A DNA stretch of 55,257 bases. It comes from a virus. Positions 40,205 through 48,442 of this stretch are shown piece after piece (positions within the stretch are counted from its first letter, which is position 1; each line of letters opens with the position of its first letter). A program made the position numbers and the translations under genes. The notes below the pieces were generated by a model. That model worked only from the letters and a program-made list of their open reading frames with translations, was not told the DNA's origin and searched no databases. The stretch spans positions 1-55,257 of IMG/VR virus record IMGVR_UViG_3300025325_000026; one strand, given 5' to 3'.

Positions 40205-40749
40205 TGGGGAAAGAAGAATATAAAAATTCTGGAGTACCCGAACGGCATAAATCATTTCGACCGGTCACAGATAATAAAAATGAAAAATGGGGAAAAGTAT
40301 ACGATGCAATTAAAGAAAAAATACCTACAGGTGCAATTTTTGCCATTGTAGGTACTCGCGGAGCCGGTAAAACGCAGCTCGGGGCTTCGCTAGTTGGTTA
40401 CGTGGCTATGATACTTGATCGTGGTGTAATGTACCGCAAGGCGTTCGATGTTTTTTTAAGAATTCGCGAAGCAATGCACGAAAAAGGAGATTCTGAACAG
40501 GCTGCAGTAAAAGAATTTTCCAGACAATTTTTTTTAGTGATTGATGCATATGAGGTACGCGGAGAAACTGAATTTGAAAACAGAATCATGGACCACATTA
40601 TTGATTTAAGGTATGATGCAGTAAAGCCAACCCTAATAATTTCAAATGAAACACCAGAAAAATTTTCTAGTTCTGTGGGGCCGTCTATCATTGACAGAAT
40701 AAAAGAAACTGGTGGAATAATAGAAATGGACTGGGAATCTTTTAGATAG
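40204..40749 (+). CDS. DnaC/IstB-like helicase loader ATPase
   Basis: 181 residues. Walker A GTRGAGKTQL (about 51-60), Walker B FFLVIDAYEVR (about 110-120) and a sensor-1-like IISNET (about 147-152) followed by an arginine in SIIDRIKE. These are the marks of DnaC-type AAA+ loaders that place the replicative helicase on DNA. It pairs with the upstream initiator. No replicative helicase was found in the window, so the host helicase is probably recruited. Confidence 0.8.
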   Translation: MGKEEYKNSGVPERHKSFRPVTDNKNEKWGKVYDAIKEKIPTGAIFAIVGTRGAGKTQLGASLVGYVAMILDRGVMYRKAFDVFLRIREAMHEKGDSEQAAVKEFSRQFFLVIDAYEVRGETEFENRIMDHIIDLRYDAVKPTLIISNETPEKFSSSVGPSIIDRIKETGGIIEMDWESFR

Positions 40750-40786
40750 CAACCGATCAATACAATTGTTTTAGAGGGGGCGAGTG

Positions 40787-41047
40787 ATGAGAATTGGTGA
40801 AGTTAATAAATTAAGGTCCAAATTCGACAACCTTGGAAGGGTAGGAATATCAGAACGCGCAATTAAACTGATGAAAGATTTTGTTGAAAAAACACCTGAC
40901 GACGGCAGAGAGGCTTGCCATATTATCGGTAGGATGTATACTCTTTACACTTGTATTCCTAAGTTGGAATACTGGTGTGAAGTTGCTGATCGCGGAGTGA
41001 GTGCAGAATATGACAACATTGTTTACAATAAAGACCATGTGATATGA
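40787..41047 (+). CDS. Hypothetical protein (86 aa)
   Basis: 86 residues from ATG at 40787 (GAGGGGG upstream); a GTG three bases earlier is an alternative. Helical, starts MRIGEVNKLRSKFDNLGRVG. Overlaps the next gene as ATGA. Not recognised. Confidence 0.5.
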   Translation: MRIGEVNKLRSKFDNLGRVGISERAIKLMKDFVEKTPDDGREACHIIGRMYTLYTCIPKLEYWCEVADRGVSAEYDNIVYNKDHVI

Positions 41048-41214
41048 ACCCACAATTCCAAGTCGAAAAATGGCTGAAAAGTGGAAACCGGATCACAGTG
41101 TTGTTATGTCTGCGTATTTTCAAAACTACCGAATTGCGCCGGATAATATCGAGGATGCCGTTTAAGGTGAATTCGGTTTGGATGGAAGAAAACGGGAAAA
41201 GGTTTAAGGTTTAA
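41044..41214 (+). CDS. Small winged-helix-like protein (56 aa)
   Basis: 56 residues: QFQVEKWLKSGNRITVLLCL, then TTELRRIISRM and VWMEENGKRFKV, the helix-turn-wing order of very small phage DNA-binding proteins. Coupled to the preceding gene by ATGA. Confidence 0.5.
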   Translation: MNPQFQVEKWLKSGNRITVLLCLRIFKTTELRRIISRMPFKVNSVWMEENGKRFKV

Positions 41215-41232
41215 TTTTTATAAAGGATTGTT

Positions 41233-41586
41233 ATGCCAGTATTTAAGCGAACAAAACATTTTTACACATGTTTTTTCAAATGCGGTAACAAGTCGCTGGA
41301 ATTTTCATCTATGGAACAACACGAAAAAATATGTTTTTGTAACCCAGAATCAAAAGCGTGTAGGACGTGCAAAAACTTAGAGCTTGGAGAAAACGAAGAA
41401 CGGTATATTTCCTGCGAAAAGGTCGGTCTTTTTTGTAACTTCGGAAATAAAAACGAGGTGTTTTCAATAGAAACAAACTCCATTACTTGGAATAGAATAG
41501 CACCTAAAGATCTATTTGAATATGAGGAAAGACCATTCCCCAAAAGGAATTGTGAGCTATACGAACAATCAGAAAAAAGATTTTAG
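41233..41586 (+). CDS. Cys-rich zinc-binding protein
   Basis: 117 residues with Cys pairs CFFKCGN, CFCN, CRTCKNL and two more Cys near SCEKVGLFCNF. Likely binds two zinc ions. It is one of several such peptides in 41.2-43.6 kb. Function unknown. Confidence 0.55.
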   Translation: MPVFKRTKHFYTCFFKCGNKSLEFSSMEQHEKICFCNPESKACRTCKNLELGENEERYISCEKVGLFCNFGNKNEVFSIETNSITWNRIAPKDLFEYEERPFPKRNCELYEQSEKRF

Positions 41587-41619
41587 GTTTACTTTTTGTA
41601 GAATAGTAGGAATGTTTTT

Positions 41620-41796
41620 ATGGTTACCACATACTCTGATAGGCAAGAATGCCCGAAGCGATTTTTTAGTATCAGCGGCAGGGTTATAAAATATGGTACG
41701 GTTGCTTGCGCAGCGATGAAATACATAAGCGACCTATGCAAAGATTGTGAAATAAAAAAAATAGAGGAATTAGAACGAAGGATTATTCGTAATTAA
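41620..41796 (+). CDS. Small Cys-containing protein (58 aa)
   Basis: 58 residues: ECPKRF, then CAAMKYISDLCKDCEIKKI, Cys spacing compatible with one zinc site. The ribosome site is weak. Function unknown. Confidence 0.45.
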   Translation: MVTTYSDRQECPKRFFSISGRVIKYGTVACAAMKYISDLCKDCEIKKIEELERRIIRN

Positions 41797-41908
41797 AACA
41801 TTGTCAACTAAAACCGTTACCACGAAAGTGTAAAAGGGTTTGAGTCATCAACTGGAGATAAATGGGAAGACGCTGTTGCTGCTCACGAAAAAGTCAGAAA
41901 GATGATAT

Positions 41909-42241
41909 ATGAAAAAATCAATTCGTGATGCTGTATATAATAAATATGGTGGCAGGTGCGCATATTGTGGTGTTGAGATCGATATTGTAAATATGCAGGT
42001 TGATCATATAAAATCAAGGCGCGGATATCCTGAAGAGTCTGAAGATCTTGACAACATGAATCCCGCTTGCCCCATTTGTAACAACTGGAAGCACTCTGAC
42101 AATATTGAATCGTTTAGAAAAAGCCTACAATCGCAAGTCAGGAAGTGCCGGGATTATTCAAGAAATTTTAGAATGGCCGAAAGGTATAGTTTGGTCGTAG
42201 AAACCTACAAGCCAATTGTGTTTTATTTCGAAACGATTTAA
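41909..42241 (+). CDS. HNH endonuclease
   Basis: 110 residues. Knuckle CAYCGVEI, then MQVDHIKSRRGY (the catalytic DH pair), PACPICNNWK with the HNH asparagine, giving the full Cys-bracketed HNH fold. Probably a free-standing nuclease or homing-type enzyme inserted among zinc-ribbon genes. A second, unrelated HNH gene lies at 54802. Confidence 0.85.
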   Translation: MKKSIRDAVYNKYGGRCAYCGVEIDIVNMQVDHIKSRRGYPEESEDLDNMNPACPICNNWKHSDNIESFRKSLQSQVRKCRDYSRNFRMAERYSLVVETYKPIVFYFETI

Positions 42242-42243
42242 AA

Positions 42244-42441
42244 ATGTACGAATATGAAAATTTGAGGCGCGTAGTATACGAAGGTGGAGCTACATTCGTT
42301 CCGGTGTGTCCTAACTGCGGAAGGTTTGTAAAAGCTGACAAGGTAATAATTACTAATGAAAAGGTCGGTTTAATCGACAAATTAAACGCAACTTGTAAAA
42401 AATGCGGCAGAGTCGAAATGCCGTTCGAGGGGTTTTTGTGA
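42244..42441 (+). CDS. Small zinc-ribbon protein
   Basis: 65 residues: VPVCPNCGRFVKA ... NATCKKCGRVEM, a canonical CxxC-x25-CxxC zinc ribbon. Overlaps the next gene by 4 bases. Partner unknown. Confidence 0.6.
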   Translation: MYEYENLRRVVYEGGATFVPVCPNCGRFVKADKVIITNEKVGLIDKLNATCKKCGRVEMPFEGFL

Positions 42442-42653
42442 AAGATAAATTAAGAGCCGGCCAGAATGTTATTCTTACAAAAGAACATACCGGTGTACAA
42501 TTTGAACGCAAAATAAAGAGAGTCGGAAGGTCGTATTTTTATGTGGACAATCCAGAACATCCAAATAAATGTGAGATACAAGTAAGGATAAAAGATTTAA
42601 GTTGCTGCAATATACAGTTTTGGGAAAAGTATAAAGTGTCAGTAATCGAATAG
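42438..42653 (+). CDS. Hypothetical SH3-like protein (71 aa)
   Basis: 71 residues, GTG start overlapping the upstream stop. Basic beta-rich sequence (KLRAGQNVILTKEHTGVQFERKI and a VDNPEH turn), as in small SH3-like barrels. Function unknown. Confidence 0.5.
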   Translation: MKDKLRAGQNVILTKEHTGVQFERKIKRVGRSYFYVDNPEHPNKCEIQVRIKDLSCCNIQFWEKYKVSVIE

Positions 42654-42674
42654 GAGTAACTTTGAGGTATTTTT

Positions 42675-42941
42675 ATGACTAAAAAACAGATTGAAAAAAT
42701 GGCAAGGCGAATACAAAAGGACTATTCCAGGATACCGTTTGAATTGTTTTCCGTACGGCTAAAGACACTTTTTGTTTTCTTCGCCGCTTGGCATATTAAG
42801 AACACTGCGAAAAAGAAAAAGGTAAAGTCTATTGACCACTCACATTTTTGCGGCCAGTGGGTAGGTTGCGATAAAATAAATTGTGGAAAATGCGAACGTA
42901 TTTTTGATGCCATAATAAAATTCATCAAAGAACAGGAATAA
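42675..42941 (+). CDS. Hypothetical zinc-binding protein (88 aa)
   Basis: 88 residues; basic helical start and a C-terminal DHSHFCGQWVGCDKINCGKC cluster that could bind zinc through His and Cys. Function unknown. Confidence 0.5.
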   Translation: MTKKQIEKMARRIQKDYSRIPFELFSVRLKTLFVFFAAWHIKNTAKKKKVKSIDHSHFCGQWVGCDKINCGKCERIFDAIIKFIKEQE

Positions 42942-42943
42942 GA

Positions 42944-43243
42944 ATGCACGAAGTAATAATAGTAATAAGCAAGGCCGCGAATGCTATACGCGAGGCAATT
43001 GGAACCATTGAGCGCGGGGTTGCAACAGGAAAGATTTGCCCGACATGCGGAGGATCTGTTCGAGTTGTTGGTGATGAAACAAAGCATTATAATGCTGTTG
43101 ACTGCGTCGTGATTCCTCTTGAGATTCCAGGGTCTTGTGAAAACTGCTTTTTAAGTGCTGCCTGTCCTAAAAATTTTAATACCTGCGGATGTGATACGTG
43201 TAAAGTAATATGGAACAAAATAATCGATCACTACAAAAAATGA
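42944..43243 (+). CDS. Cys-rich protein with two zinc knuckles
   Basis: 99 residues: ICPTCGGSVRVVGDE, then CENCFLSAACPKNFNTCGCDTCK, similar in layout to the phage 'C4-type' ribbons and to the gene at 42675. Overlaps the next gene by 34 bases. Confidence 0.5.
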   Translation: MHEVIIVISKAANAIREAIGTIERGVATGKICPTCGGSVRVVGDETKHYNAVDCVVIPLEIPGSCENCFLSAACPKNFNTCGCDTCKVIWNKIIDHYKK

Positions 43244-43407
43244 CACCGGAACGAATATCTGACTGGAAAAAAATTCTCTCAATGTATACCGATGATCACA
43301 TTGAGAAAATAAAATATTTAAAACTTATCGAAAGGTTTGAAAATGACAAGTGTCGTAAAACAGATAAGTGTCGTAAAACAGATTCAAGTTTGCATAATGC
43401 CAAATGA
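43210..43407 (+). CDS. Hypothetical protein with tandem repeat (65 aa)
   Basis: 65 residues. The C-terminal part contains DKCRKT twice, from an 18-bp tandem repeat (43345-43380) that is also read in the next frame. No domain recognised. Confidence 0.4.
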   Translation: MEQNNRSLQKMTPERISDWKKILSMYTDDHIEKIKYLKLIERFENDKCRKTDKCRKTDSSLHNAK

Positions 43408-43564
43408 GTGTCCAGCGGCGTGTGGTTTTTTTTCTGAAAATTCTATATACTATAATCCTGACAACAAATACGAAATTTTTCAGTGCACTCAGCCAGAGGT
43501 ATGTACTTGTCCATTTTTAAAACCGGCAATACTCAAAATAGAATTCGAGGAAAATATAAAATAA
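43343..43564 (+). CDS. Small Cys-rich protein (73 aa)
   Basis: 73 residues from ATG at 43343 (GAAAGG upstream). Begins with a tandem SVVKQI repeat, then CPAACGFFS and CTCPFLKP, likely zinc-binding. It overlaps the preceding gene out of frame by 65 bases; an internal ATG at 43400 is an alternative start. Confidence 0.45.
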   Translation: MTSVVKQISVVKQIQVCIMPNECPAACGFFSENSIYYNPDNKYEIFQCTQPEVCTCPFLKPAILKIEFEENIK

Positions 43565-43595
43565 TTTGCGCTTTTGATTTGAAATATCGTATATT
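43565..43595 (+). promoter_or_regulatory. Promoter of the leader RNA
   Basis: TATATT at 43590-43595 with a poor -35 (TTGCGC, 43565-43570, spacing 19). A start near 43602 would place the first switch segment at the 5' end of the transcript. Confidence 0.4.
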
Positions 43596-43601
43596 ATTAT
43601 T

Positions 43602-43735
43602 ACGTTTGAAAACTTGAGACAATCAAAAAAGTAAAATCCGGTTCCCGGTTGCACCACCTCCACTTAAGGCGTTTCCCTCAAGTTTTCGCCAGATGGACGG
43701 TGCCGCCGGGGATCTTTAACTTGAGGAAGTATTGT
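43602..43735 (+). ncRNA. Candidate RNA switch hiding the ribosome site
   Basis: CTCAAGTTTT (43677-43686) can pair with AAAACTTGAG (43609-43618, 10 bp perfect) or with AACTTGAG (43718-43725, 8 bp perfect). The second partner includes the start of the GAGGAAG ribosome site. GCACC/GGTGC (43651-43703) adds an inner helix. The two pairings exclude each other, the hallmark of translational riboswitches and attenuators. No known riboswitch class was recognised. Confidence 0.5.
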
Positions 43736-44077
43736 ATGAGCGGATGGGGTTACGGCGATATATATCCAGAATACAACCCTGGCGCTATTTCGAACCACAC
43801 CCACCCGAACGACCCGGCATCATCGGAATCGCCTTACTGCTTGGGTTGCCAAGAAAACCTATCTGAAAGCAACGTAACCGAACTATCGGCAAAAGAAAAT
43901 CTTTGTGTTGATTGCTACCCGTTGCACGTCGATTGCTGCCCGGATATTCTCAAACCTTTTTTTGATGAGATAAGATCGAATCTTATTAATATGCCGCCTG
44001 GGAATAAGGATTCGATCTTGATCCGGTTAAGGGCTATTGAAGATTACATGAAGGAAAATTGTTTTTCGTCACAATAA
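43736..44077 (+). CDS. Zinc-binding protein controlled by the leader
   Basis: 113 residues from ATG at 43736. CLGCQENL, then CVDCYPLHVDCCPD gives a zinc-ribbon layout with an extra CC pair. The C-terminal half is helical (DILKPFFDEIRSNLI). It is the first gene after the candidate switch, and downstream genes encode recombination proteins. Function unknown. Confidence 0.55.
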   Translation: MSGWGYGDIYPEYNPGAISNHTHPNDPASSESPYCLGCQENLSESNVTELSAKENLCVDCYPLHVDCCPDILKPFFDEIRSNLINMPPGNKDSILIRLRAIEDYMKENCFSSQ

Positions 44078-44095
44078 ATTTTATGGAGTATCAGT

Positions 44096-44530
44096 ATGGG
44101 ATGTTTAAAGTGCGGTGGAGATTGGGGTCAAAATTATGAATACTGTGCCCCAAATCAAAGCGAGGAAAAAATAGAATACCCGTTATATCCAGAATTGTCA
44201 AATGGCGCAAAAATAGAAGCAGAAGCACTCATTGCTGATTTCAAGAAAAAACTTTCAAAGGCGGCAGACGAAGCGATAGGAAAATTGTACTGCAACATTG
44301 TCCCATTTATTGAATCGGATTCGTGGAGTAATTTTAGAAACCAGATCATGGATGGATTCAAAAATTACGACAACAGAAAAATACAGGGCGAATATGATTT
44401 TTCTGAGATAAGGAAACAAATTTTTATTCAGTTCCGGGAGGAAATAATTTCAGAACTTAATCAAGACCTTGTTGACGAAAATAACAAGTTAAAAAACAGA
44501 ATTGAAGAACTTTTGAAATGTAAATTTTAA
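44096..44530 (+). CDS. Zinc-knuckle coiled-coil protein
   Basis: 144 residues. CLKCGGDWGQNYEYC at the N-terminus, then a long helical part ending DLVDENNKLKNRIEELL, a classical coiled coil. Could act as an adaptor for the following exonuclease. Not recognised. Confidence 0.5.
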   Translation: MGCLKCGGDWGQNYEYCAPNQSEEKIEYPLYPELSNGAKIEAEALIADFKKKLSKAADEAIGKLYCNIVPFIESDSWSNFRNQIMDGFKNYDNRKIQGEYDFSEIRKQIFIQFREEIISELNQDLVDENNKLKNRIEELLKCKF

Positions 44531-44544
44531 CGAAGGGGAATGTT

Positions 44545-45405
44545 GTGGAAGTAAAATCTTTAGAAATAGAGCACAAGGTAGGAATTTTTACAGACGAATC
44601 AGAAGAAATGATTCGATATGTAAAAGCGTGGTCAAAGTCTTCTCTCGATCATGTAAACCGCTCTATGATGCACTATTTCCATAACAAAAATAATCCCAAA
44701 CCTCAAACCGATTCAATGATTTTAGGTTCGGCCTTTCATTGCTTATCGCTTACTCCAGACAAGTTTAAAGATAAATTTGCGATAGCCCCGAAGGTTGATA
44801 GAAGAACAAACGCTGGTAAGGCAACATGGGAAGGTTTTATTACTGAAAATAAAGGCAAAACAATTCTCACTGAAGAAGACGGCGCAAGGTCTGAAGCCAT
44901 GTCCAAGGCTCTATTAACACACCCTGACGCCTTAGAAATATTGTCATGCGGAGAGCCCGAAGTGGCAATGTTTTGGATTAATAAACAGACGGGCCTTAAG
45001 TGTAAGGGTAAAGTTGACTACCTAAGAAACGACCATGTTATTGTAGAACTCAAAAAAACATCGGATGCATCGTACCATGAATTTCAAAGAAAAATTAACG
45101 AATATAGATACCATGTTCAAGGGGCTTTTTATCTTGATGGGTATTATGAAGCAACAGGAAAATACATAACAGATTTTTATATAATTGTTCAAGAAGATAA
45201 CGCCCCATACGCAACGGCAATATACAAACTCGGGCCGAAATCACTTGATGCAGGACGAAGAGAATACGAAGCCGATCTAAAGCGCATTGTGGATTATGAA
45301 TTATTATCTGAAGAGGATAAGTGGTCTGGCTATCCAAGGGGGGCAACAGTTATTGAAATGCCGTATTGGGCAATGCAAAAAACATTGCACGGAAACAATT
45401 TTTAA
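44545..45405 (+). CDS. RecE/exonuclease VIII-like PD-(D/E)XK nuclease
   Basis: 286 residues. MILGSAFHCLSLTPDKF (motif with the conserved GxxxH), then GKVDYL and VIVELKKTSDAS form the D...ExK catalytic core of the PDDEXK family used by phage 5'-3' exonucleases. YRYHVQGAFYLDGYYEATG is the usual Q-x-x-x-Y motif of RecB/YqaJ-type nucleases. It would resect DNA ends for annealing-type recombination together with the next two genes. Confidence 0.85.
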   Translation: MEVKSLEIEHKVGIFTDESEEMIRYVKAWSKSSLDHVNRSMMHYFHNKNNPKPQTDSMILGSAFHCLSLTPDKFKDKFAIAPKVDRRTNAGKATWEGFITENKGKTILTEEDGARSEAMSKALLTHPDALEILSCGEPEVAMFWINKQTGLKCKGKVDYLRNDHVIVELKKTSDASYHEFQRKINEYRYHVQGAFYLDGYYEATGKYITDFYIIVQEDNAPYATAIYKLGPKSLDAGRREYEADLKRIVDYELLSEEDKWSGYPRGATVIEMPYWAMQKTLHGNNF

Positions 45406-45417
45406 TAAGGGGAAAAC

Positions 45418-46083
45418 ATGGCAACAACAGTAATGATTCAAGGTGATAGTGGCACAGGAAAGAGCGCGTCATTAAGAAGTCTCGAAAAAGAAAAAACGGT
45501 ATTAATAAACGTGCTCGGGAAGCCGCTTCCATTCAAAGGCGGCAATTCCATAGATTCGATAACTACTGACGAACCAAAAAAAATAGATGACGCCCTACTA
45601 AAAATAAGCAACAGCGAAAAAAGAAAAGAAAAGCAAATAATAATCGTTGACGATTTTCAATACATAATGGCAAATATGTACATGAAAAGCCTGCTTGACC
45701 CGAAGACAAAAGATAGTGAATTCCAAAAGTATAAAGAAATTGGACATGCTGCATGGAATAACATACGAACTGCACAATCATTGCGTGATGATATTGTTGT
45801 GTTCTTTCTTACGCATACCGAAATAGACGCCAACGGAAAAACGAAGTGCAAGACCATCGGCAAAATGCTTGATGAAAAAATAGTCCTTGAGGGAATGTTT
45901 ACAATTGTTCTTAACACTGTAATTCATCCCGACAAACATGGCGACGAAAGGTATTGCTTCCAGACGCAAAACAACGGAAACAACACAACCAAAAGCCCTA
46001 TGGGTATGTTCGAAACAGAAGAAATTATAAACGATCTACAAATAGTAGTCAATTCAATCAAATCTTATTACGGAGGTGTTTAA
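45418..46083 (+). CDS. Sak4-like RecA-fold ATPase
   Basis: 221 residues. Walker A IQGDSGTGKSASL (8-20), Walker B KQIIIVDDFQYIM (72-84) and a motif-3-like VVFFLTHTEID. This is the AAA_24/Sak4 family of phage single-strand annealing and recombination ATPases, which usually lie beside an exonuclease and an SSB. Its stop overlaps the SSB-like gene's start. Confidence 0.8.
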   Translation: MATTVMIQGDSGTGKSASLRSLEKEKTVLINVLGKPLPFKGGNSIDSITTDEPKKIDDALLKISNSEKRKEKQIIIVDDFQYIMANMYMKSLLDPKTKDSEFQKYKEIGHAAWNNIRTAQSLRDDIVVFFLTHTEIDANGKTKCKTIGKMLDEKIVLEGMFTIVLNTVIHPDKHGDERYCFQTQNNGNNTTKSPMGMFETEEIINDLQIVVNSIKSYYGGV

Positions 46084-46646
46084 TGGGTTACACGTTTGAC
46101 GAAAATCGGGCGCTCAAGGCGGATGACGGTGGCTACATTTCTACAGGGGGTATTTATGTTGGACACATATCTGAAATGGTTGCATTCAACCTTGATTCCG
46201 GCGCTGGTGGTGTTGAGTTATCATTCGAATCCATCGGAGGAGAGCGATGTAGCTTTGTAACCGTTTACACCAAAAACAAAAACGGTTCGGAAAACTTCGC
46301 AAAAGGAAAGATTGATTCCATGATTGGAATACTTGGTCTTTCAGAAGTTCCGCATGTCAAAAATGGCGAAAAAATAACCTTTCCTTCGGTTTGCAATAAA
46401 CCTATCGCATTTGCTCTTCAGCGAGAGGATTATATCAAACAGGATCAGACAATTGGATGGAAAATGAACCTCCTTCATTTTTTCTATGCCGACACCCTTC
46501 AAACATTCAAAGAAAGAAAAGAAAACAAACCGGCTTCGGTATCAAAAAGAGAAATAAAGGACGCCTTAATAAATACCGAATCAAAACAGACAAGTAATGC
46601 AGCCAAAGCGTTCGTATTGCAAGACAATGACGATTTACCGTTCTAA
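46083..46646 (+). CDS. SSB-like protein with acidic tail (DUF669-like)
   Basis: 187 residues from ATG at 46083. A single OB-fold-like beta domain (about 1-140), a flexible linker and the tail DNDDLPF, which mirrors the acidic DDDLPF tail of bacterial SSB that recruits repair proteins. With the exonuclease and Sak4 it completes a recombination module. It resembles phage DUF669/single-strand-binding analogues. Confidence 0.7.
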   Translation: MGYTFDENRALKADDGGYISTGGIYVGHISEMVAFNLDSGAGGVELSFESIGGERCSFVTVYTKNKNGSENFAKGKIDSMIGILGLSEVPHVKNGEKITFPSVCNKPIAFALQREDYIKQDQTIGWKMNLLHFFYADTLQTFKERKENKPASVSKREIKDALINTESKQTSNAAKAFVLQDNDDLPF

Positions 46647-46760
46647 TAAACAACCCCCACCCTTTCCGGAACCACATTGGCAGTCAGTGTGATTGACATT
46701 CCCCTGTCTCCGGGTAGGGATGGGGGAATTTAATATAACACATCAAACGAAAGGATATTT

Positions 46761-47141
46761 TTGCCTACTCCAAATCCAAAAAAAAGACTCCTGTTTCATC
46801 AGGTGTGCGAGGGCGATTTCACCCGCGACGCTCAAATGGAGTTCGAAAAGATGCAGCAGCTTTTCGACAGGACAAATCAAAAGGTAACGATGACCATGAA
46901 GATTTCCCTTCTTCCGGTCAGCGTAAAAAAGGGAATGCCTGACCAGTTCAAGGAGATCGATTACGAAATTACTCCGGCAATTGTCAAACGGGTATCCGAA
47001 AAATATGTTGTCGAAGTCAACAGCGACGGCGTAATAATCGGGGATGGAAAAACAATCAGCGACATTCTTCAGGAAGAACTCTGTGATGAGGATACCGGAG
47101 AGAGTGTCATTGCATTCGCAAAGAAAGCGGGAGGTCAATAA
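46761..47141 (+). CDS. Hypothetical protein (126 aa)
   Basis: 126 residues, TTG start with GAAAGGA upstream. Beta-rich with an ISLLPVSVKK strand and an acidic end (ELCDEDTGE). The 113-bp gap before it contains ATTCCCC/GGGGAAT (46708-46736 region), an attenuator-like hairpin. Coupled to the following gene by a one-base overlap. Confidence 0.5.
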   Translation: MPTPNPKKRLLFHQVCEGDFTRDAQMEFEKMQQLFDRTNQKVTMTMKISLLPVSVKKGMPDQFKEIDYEITPAIVKRVSEKYVVEVNSDGVIIGDGKTISDILQEELCDEDTGESVIAFAKKAGGQ

Positions 47142-47902
47142 TGGCAGAGGTTGAAAAAGTAACCGTCATAGCAAAAGATGGAAACGCAACAGTGCTTACC
47201 GGAAAACGGCACGTCGAACTTATCGACAAGTCGTTCGCACGGTTCACCACAAAGCGCCTTGGGTCGTTCACGAAATACCTGAATGACAACAAGGATGTAC
47301 CGGGAAACGTGTTTGTCGGGGAGTTGTCGGCGGATGCCTTGGAAGGCTCTGTCAACCGCGATACGGTTCCGTTCGCCAAATTTGAAACCAGCCACACGAA
47401 ATTTATTTCCATTCTTTCCCGGCTTGGTTCAGGTGATCCAGTTTCAATTGAATCGCTTGAATCGACCCTGTTCTCGATTCTCGAATACGGCGACGTCGAA
47501 GTTGTGAAGCTGTATAACTTCACACGCAACTGCAACATCAAAGCGTTGTCAGAAATCAACAGAACGATATCCGACAACGGCGACTTTAATGTTGTGTACA
47601 AGCGCGAAGGGCAGGGCGACAAAACGGTTCGCCCGGTTGAAAAGATCACCTTTACCGTTCCCGTTCTTGAACTTCACAACGAAACGGTATCGTTCGCCTT
47701 TAAGGTGTCGATGGATTACAAGACCGATAACGGAATCAAGGTTTCGTTCAAGATTACCAACTACCAGTTTTCCGAGGAGGTTGAACGGGCTGTGTCCGGC
47801 ATCATCGAAAAACATCTCGGTGAAATTGTCGGGAGGGAAGTCTATTATGGCCAGAAGTCGGTTGTCGTAAAAGATGACTCGTGGAAGTACAAGGTATTGT
47901 AA
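47141..47902 (+). CDS. DUF2303-like protein
   Basis: 253 residues, well translated (codons GC-richer than neighbours). Sequence order (SFARFTTKRLGSFTKYLND ... KFISILSRLGSG ... VRPVEKITFTVPVL) recalls the DUF2303/YfdQ family of phage proteins of unknown role near recombination genes. The assignment is tentative. Confidence 0.4.
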   Translation: MAEVEKVTVIAKDGNATVLTGKRHVELIDKSFARFTTKRLGSFTKYLNDNKDVPGNVFVGELSADALEGSVNRDTVPFAKFETSHTKFISILSRLGSGDPVSIESLESTLFSILEYGDVEVVKLYNFTRNCNIKALSEINRTISDNGDFNVVYKREGQGDKTVRPVEKITFTVPVLELHNETVSFAFKVSMDYKTDNGIKVSFKITNYQFSEEVERAVSGIIEKHLGEIVGREVYYGQKSVVVKDDSWKYKVL

Positions 47903-47944
47903 AAACATCTCCGTCCAAGTTCGAAATAAGCATGGAGCGAAGTT

Positions 47945-47975
47945 CCCCGGTACGGACGGGCCGGGGAGTTTTTTT
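47945..47975 (+). terminator. Rho-independent terminator
   Basis: CCCCGG (47945-47950) pairs with CCGGGG (47961-47966), then a T-run (47969-47975). Upstream, CCGTCC (about 47911) can pair with GGACGG in the loop, which may modulate it. Confidence 0.75.
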
Positions 47976-47986
47976 GAGGTGAAAAT

Positions 47987-48382
47987 ATGAGTGAAATTAA
48001 AAAATACATCTGCCTTGGCACCGAAAAGGTTCGAGAAATAATCAATGCAGAAAAAACAATATCGATCGATATCGATGCAAGTGGAATATCTCTTGGTGAT
48101 ATCATAGGCGTTCGCGAAGGGTGGGCGCCGTTTTATTATGGAGGCGAATACACATCAGTTGTTTACTCTGCCGACAAGATTGACAATACAAAAACAGATA
48201 TGTACTACAGAAAGTTGATTATGGTTTCGATTCCAGAGTCTAAAAGAAAAAAAATAACAGGAACCTTAGCTAATAACAACGAGGTTTTTTCACCTGAAAC
48301 TCTGCCTGATGAGCTAGTGAGAATATTCCTAAGAGTTATATATGTAGGCGGTAGGATAGAAGCAGTAAGGGTAAATCAATAA
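47987..48382 (+). CDS. ASCH-like domain protein
   Basis: 131 residues. GDIIGVREGWAPFYYGG followed by YRKLIMVSIPESK and LPDELVRIFLRVIYV has the order of ASCH-fold phage proteins ('WVRETWAP ... MPRWASRI'), which bind RNA or modified nucleotides. The basic RKKITGT loop may be part of the site. Assignment by layout only. Confidence 0.45.
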   Translation: MSEIKKYICLGTEKVREIINAEKTISIDIDASGISLGDIIGVREGWAPFYYGGEYTSVVYSADKIDNTKTDMYYRKLIMVSIPESKRKKITGTLANNNEVFSPETLPDELVRIFLRVIYVGGRIEAVRVNQ

Positions 48383-48442
48383 GTGGCTTGTTTTGGTGGT
48401 GATCAAACCAATTGCGGAACTTATAACAAAGGATAAAACTGC

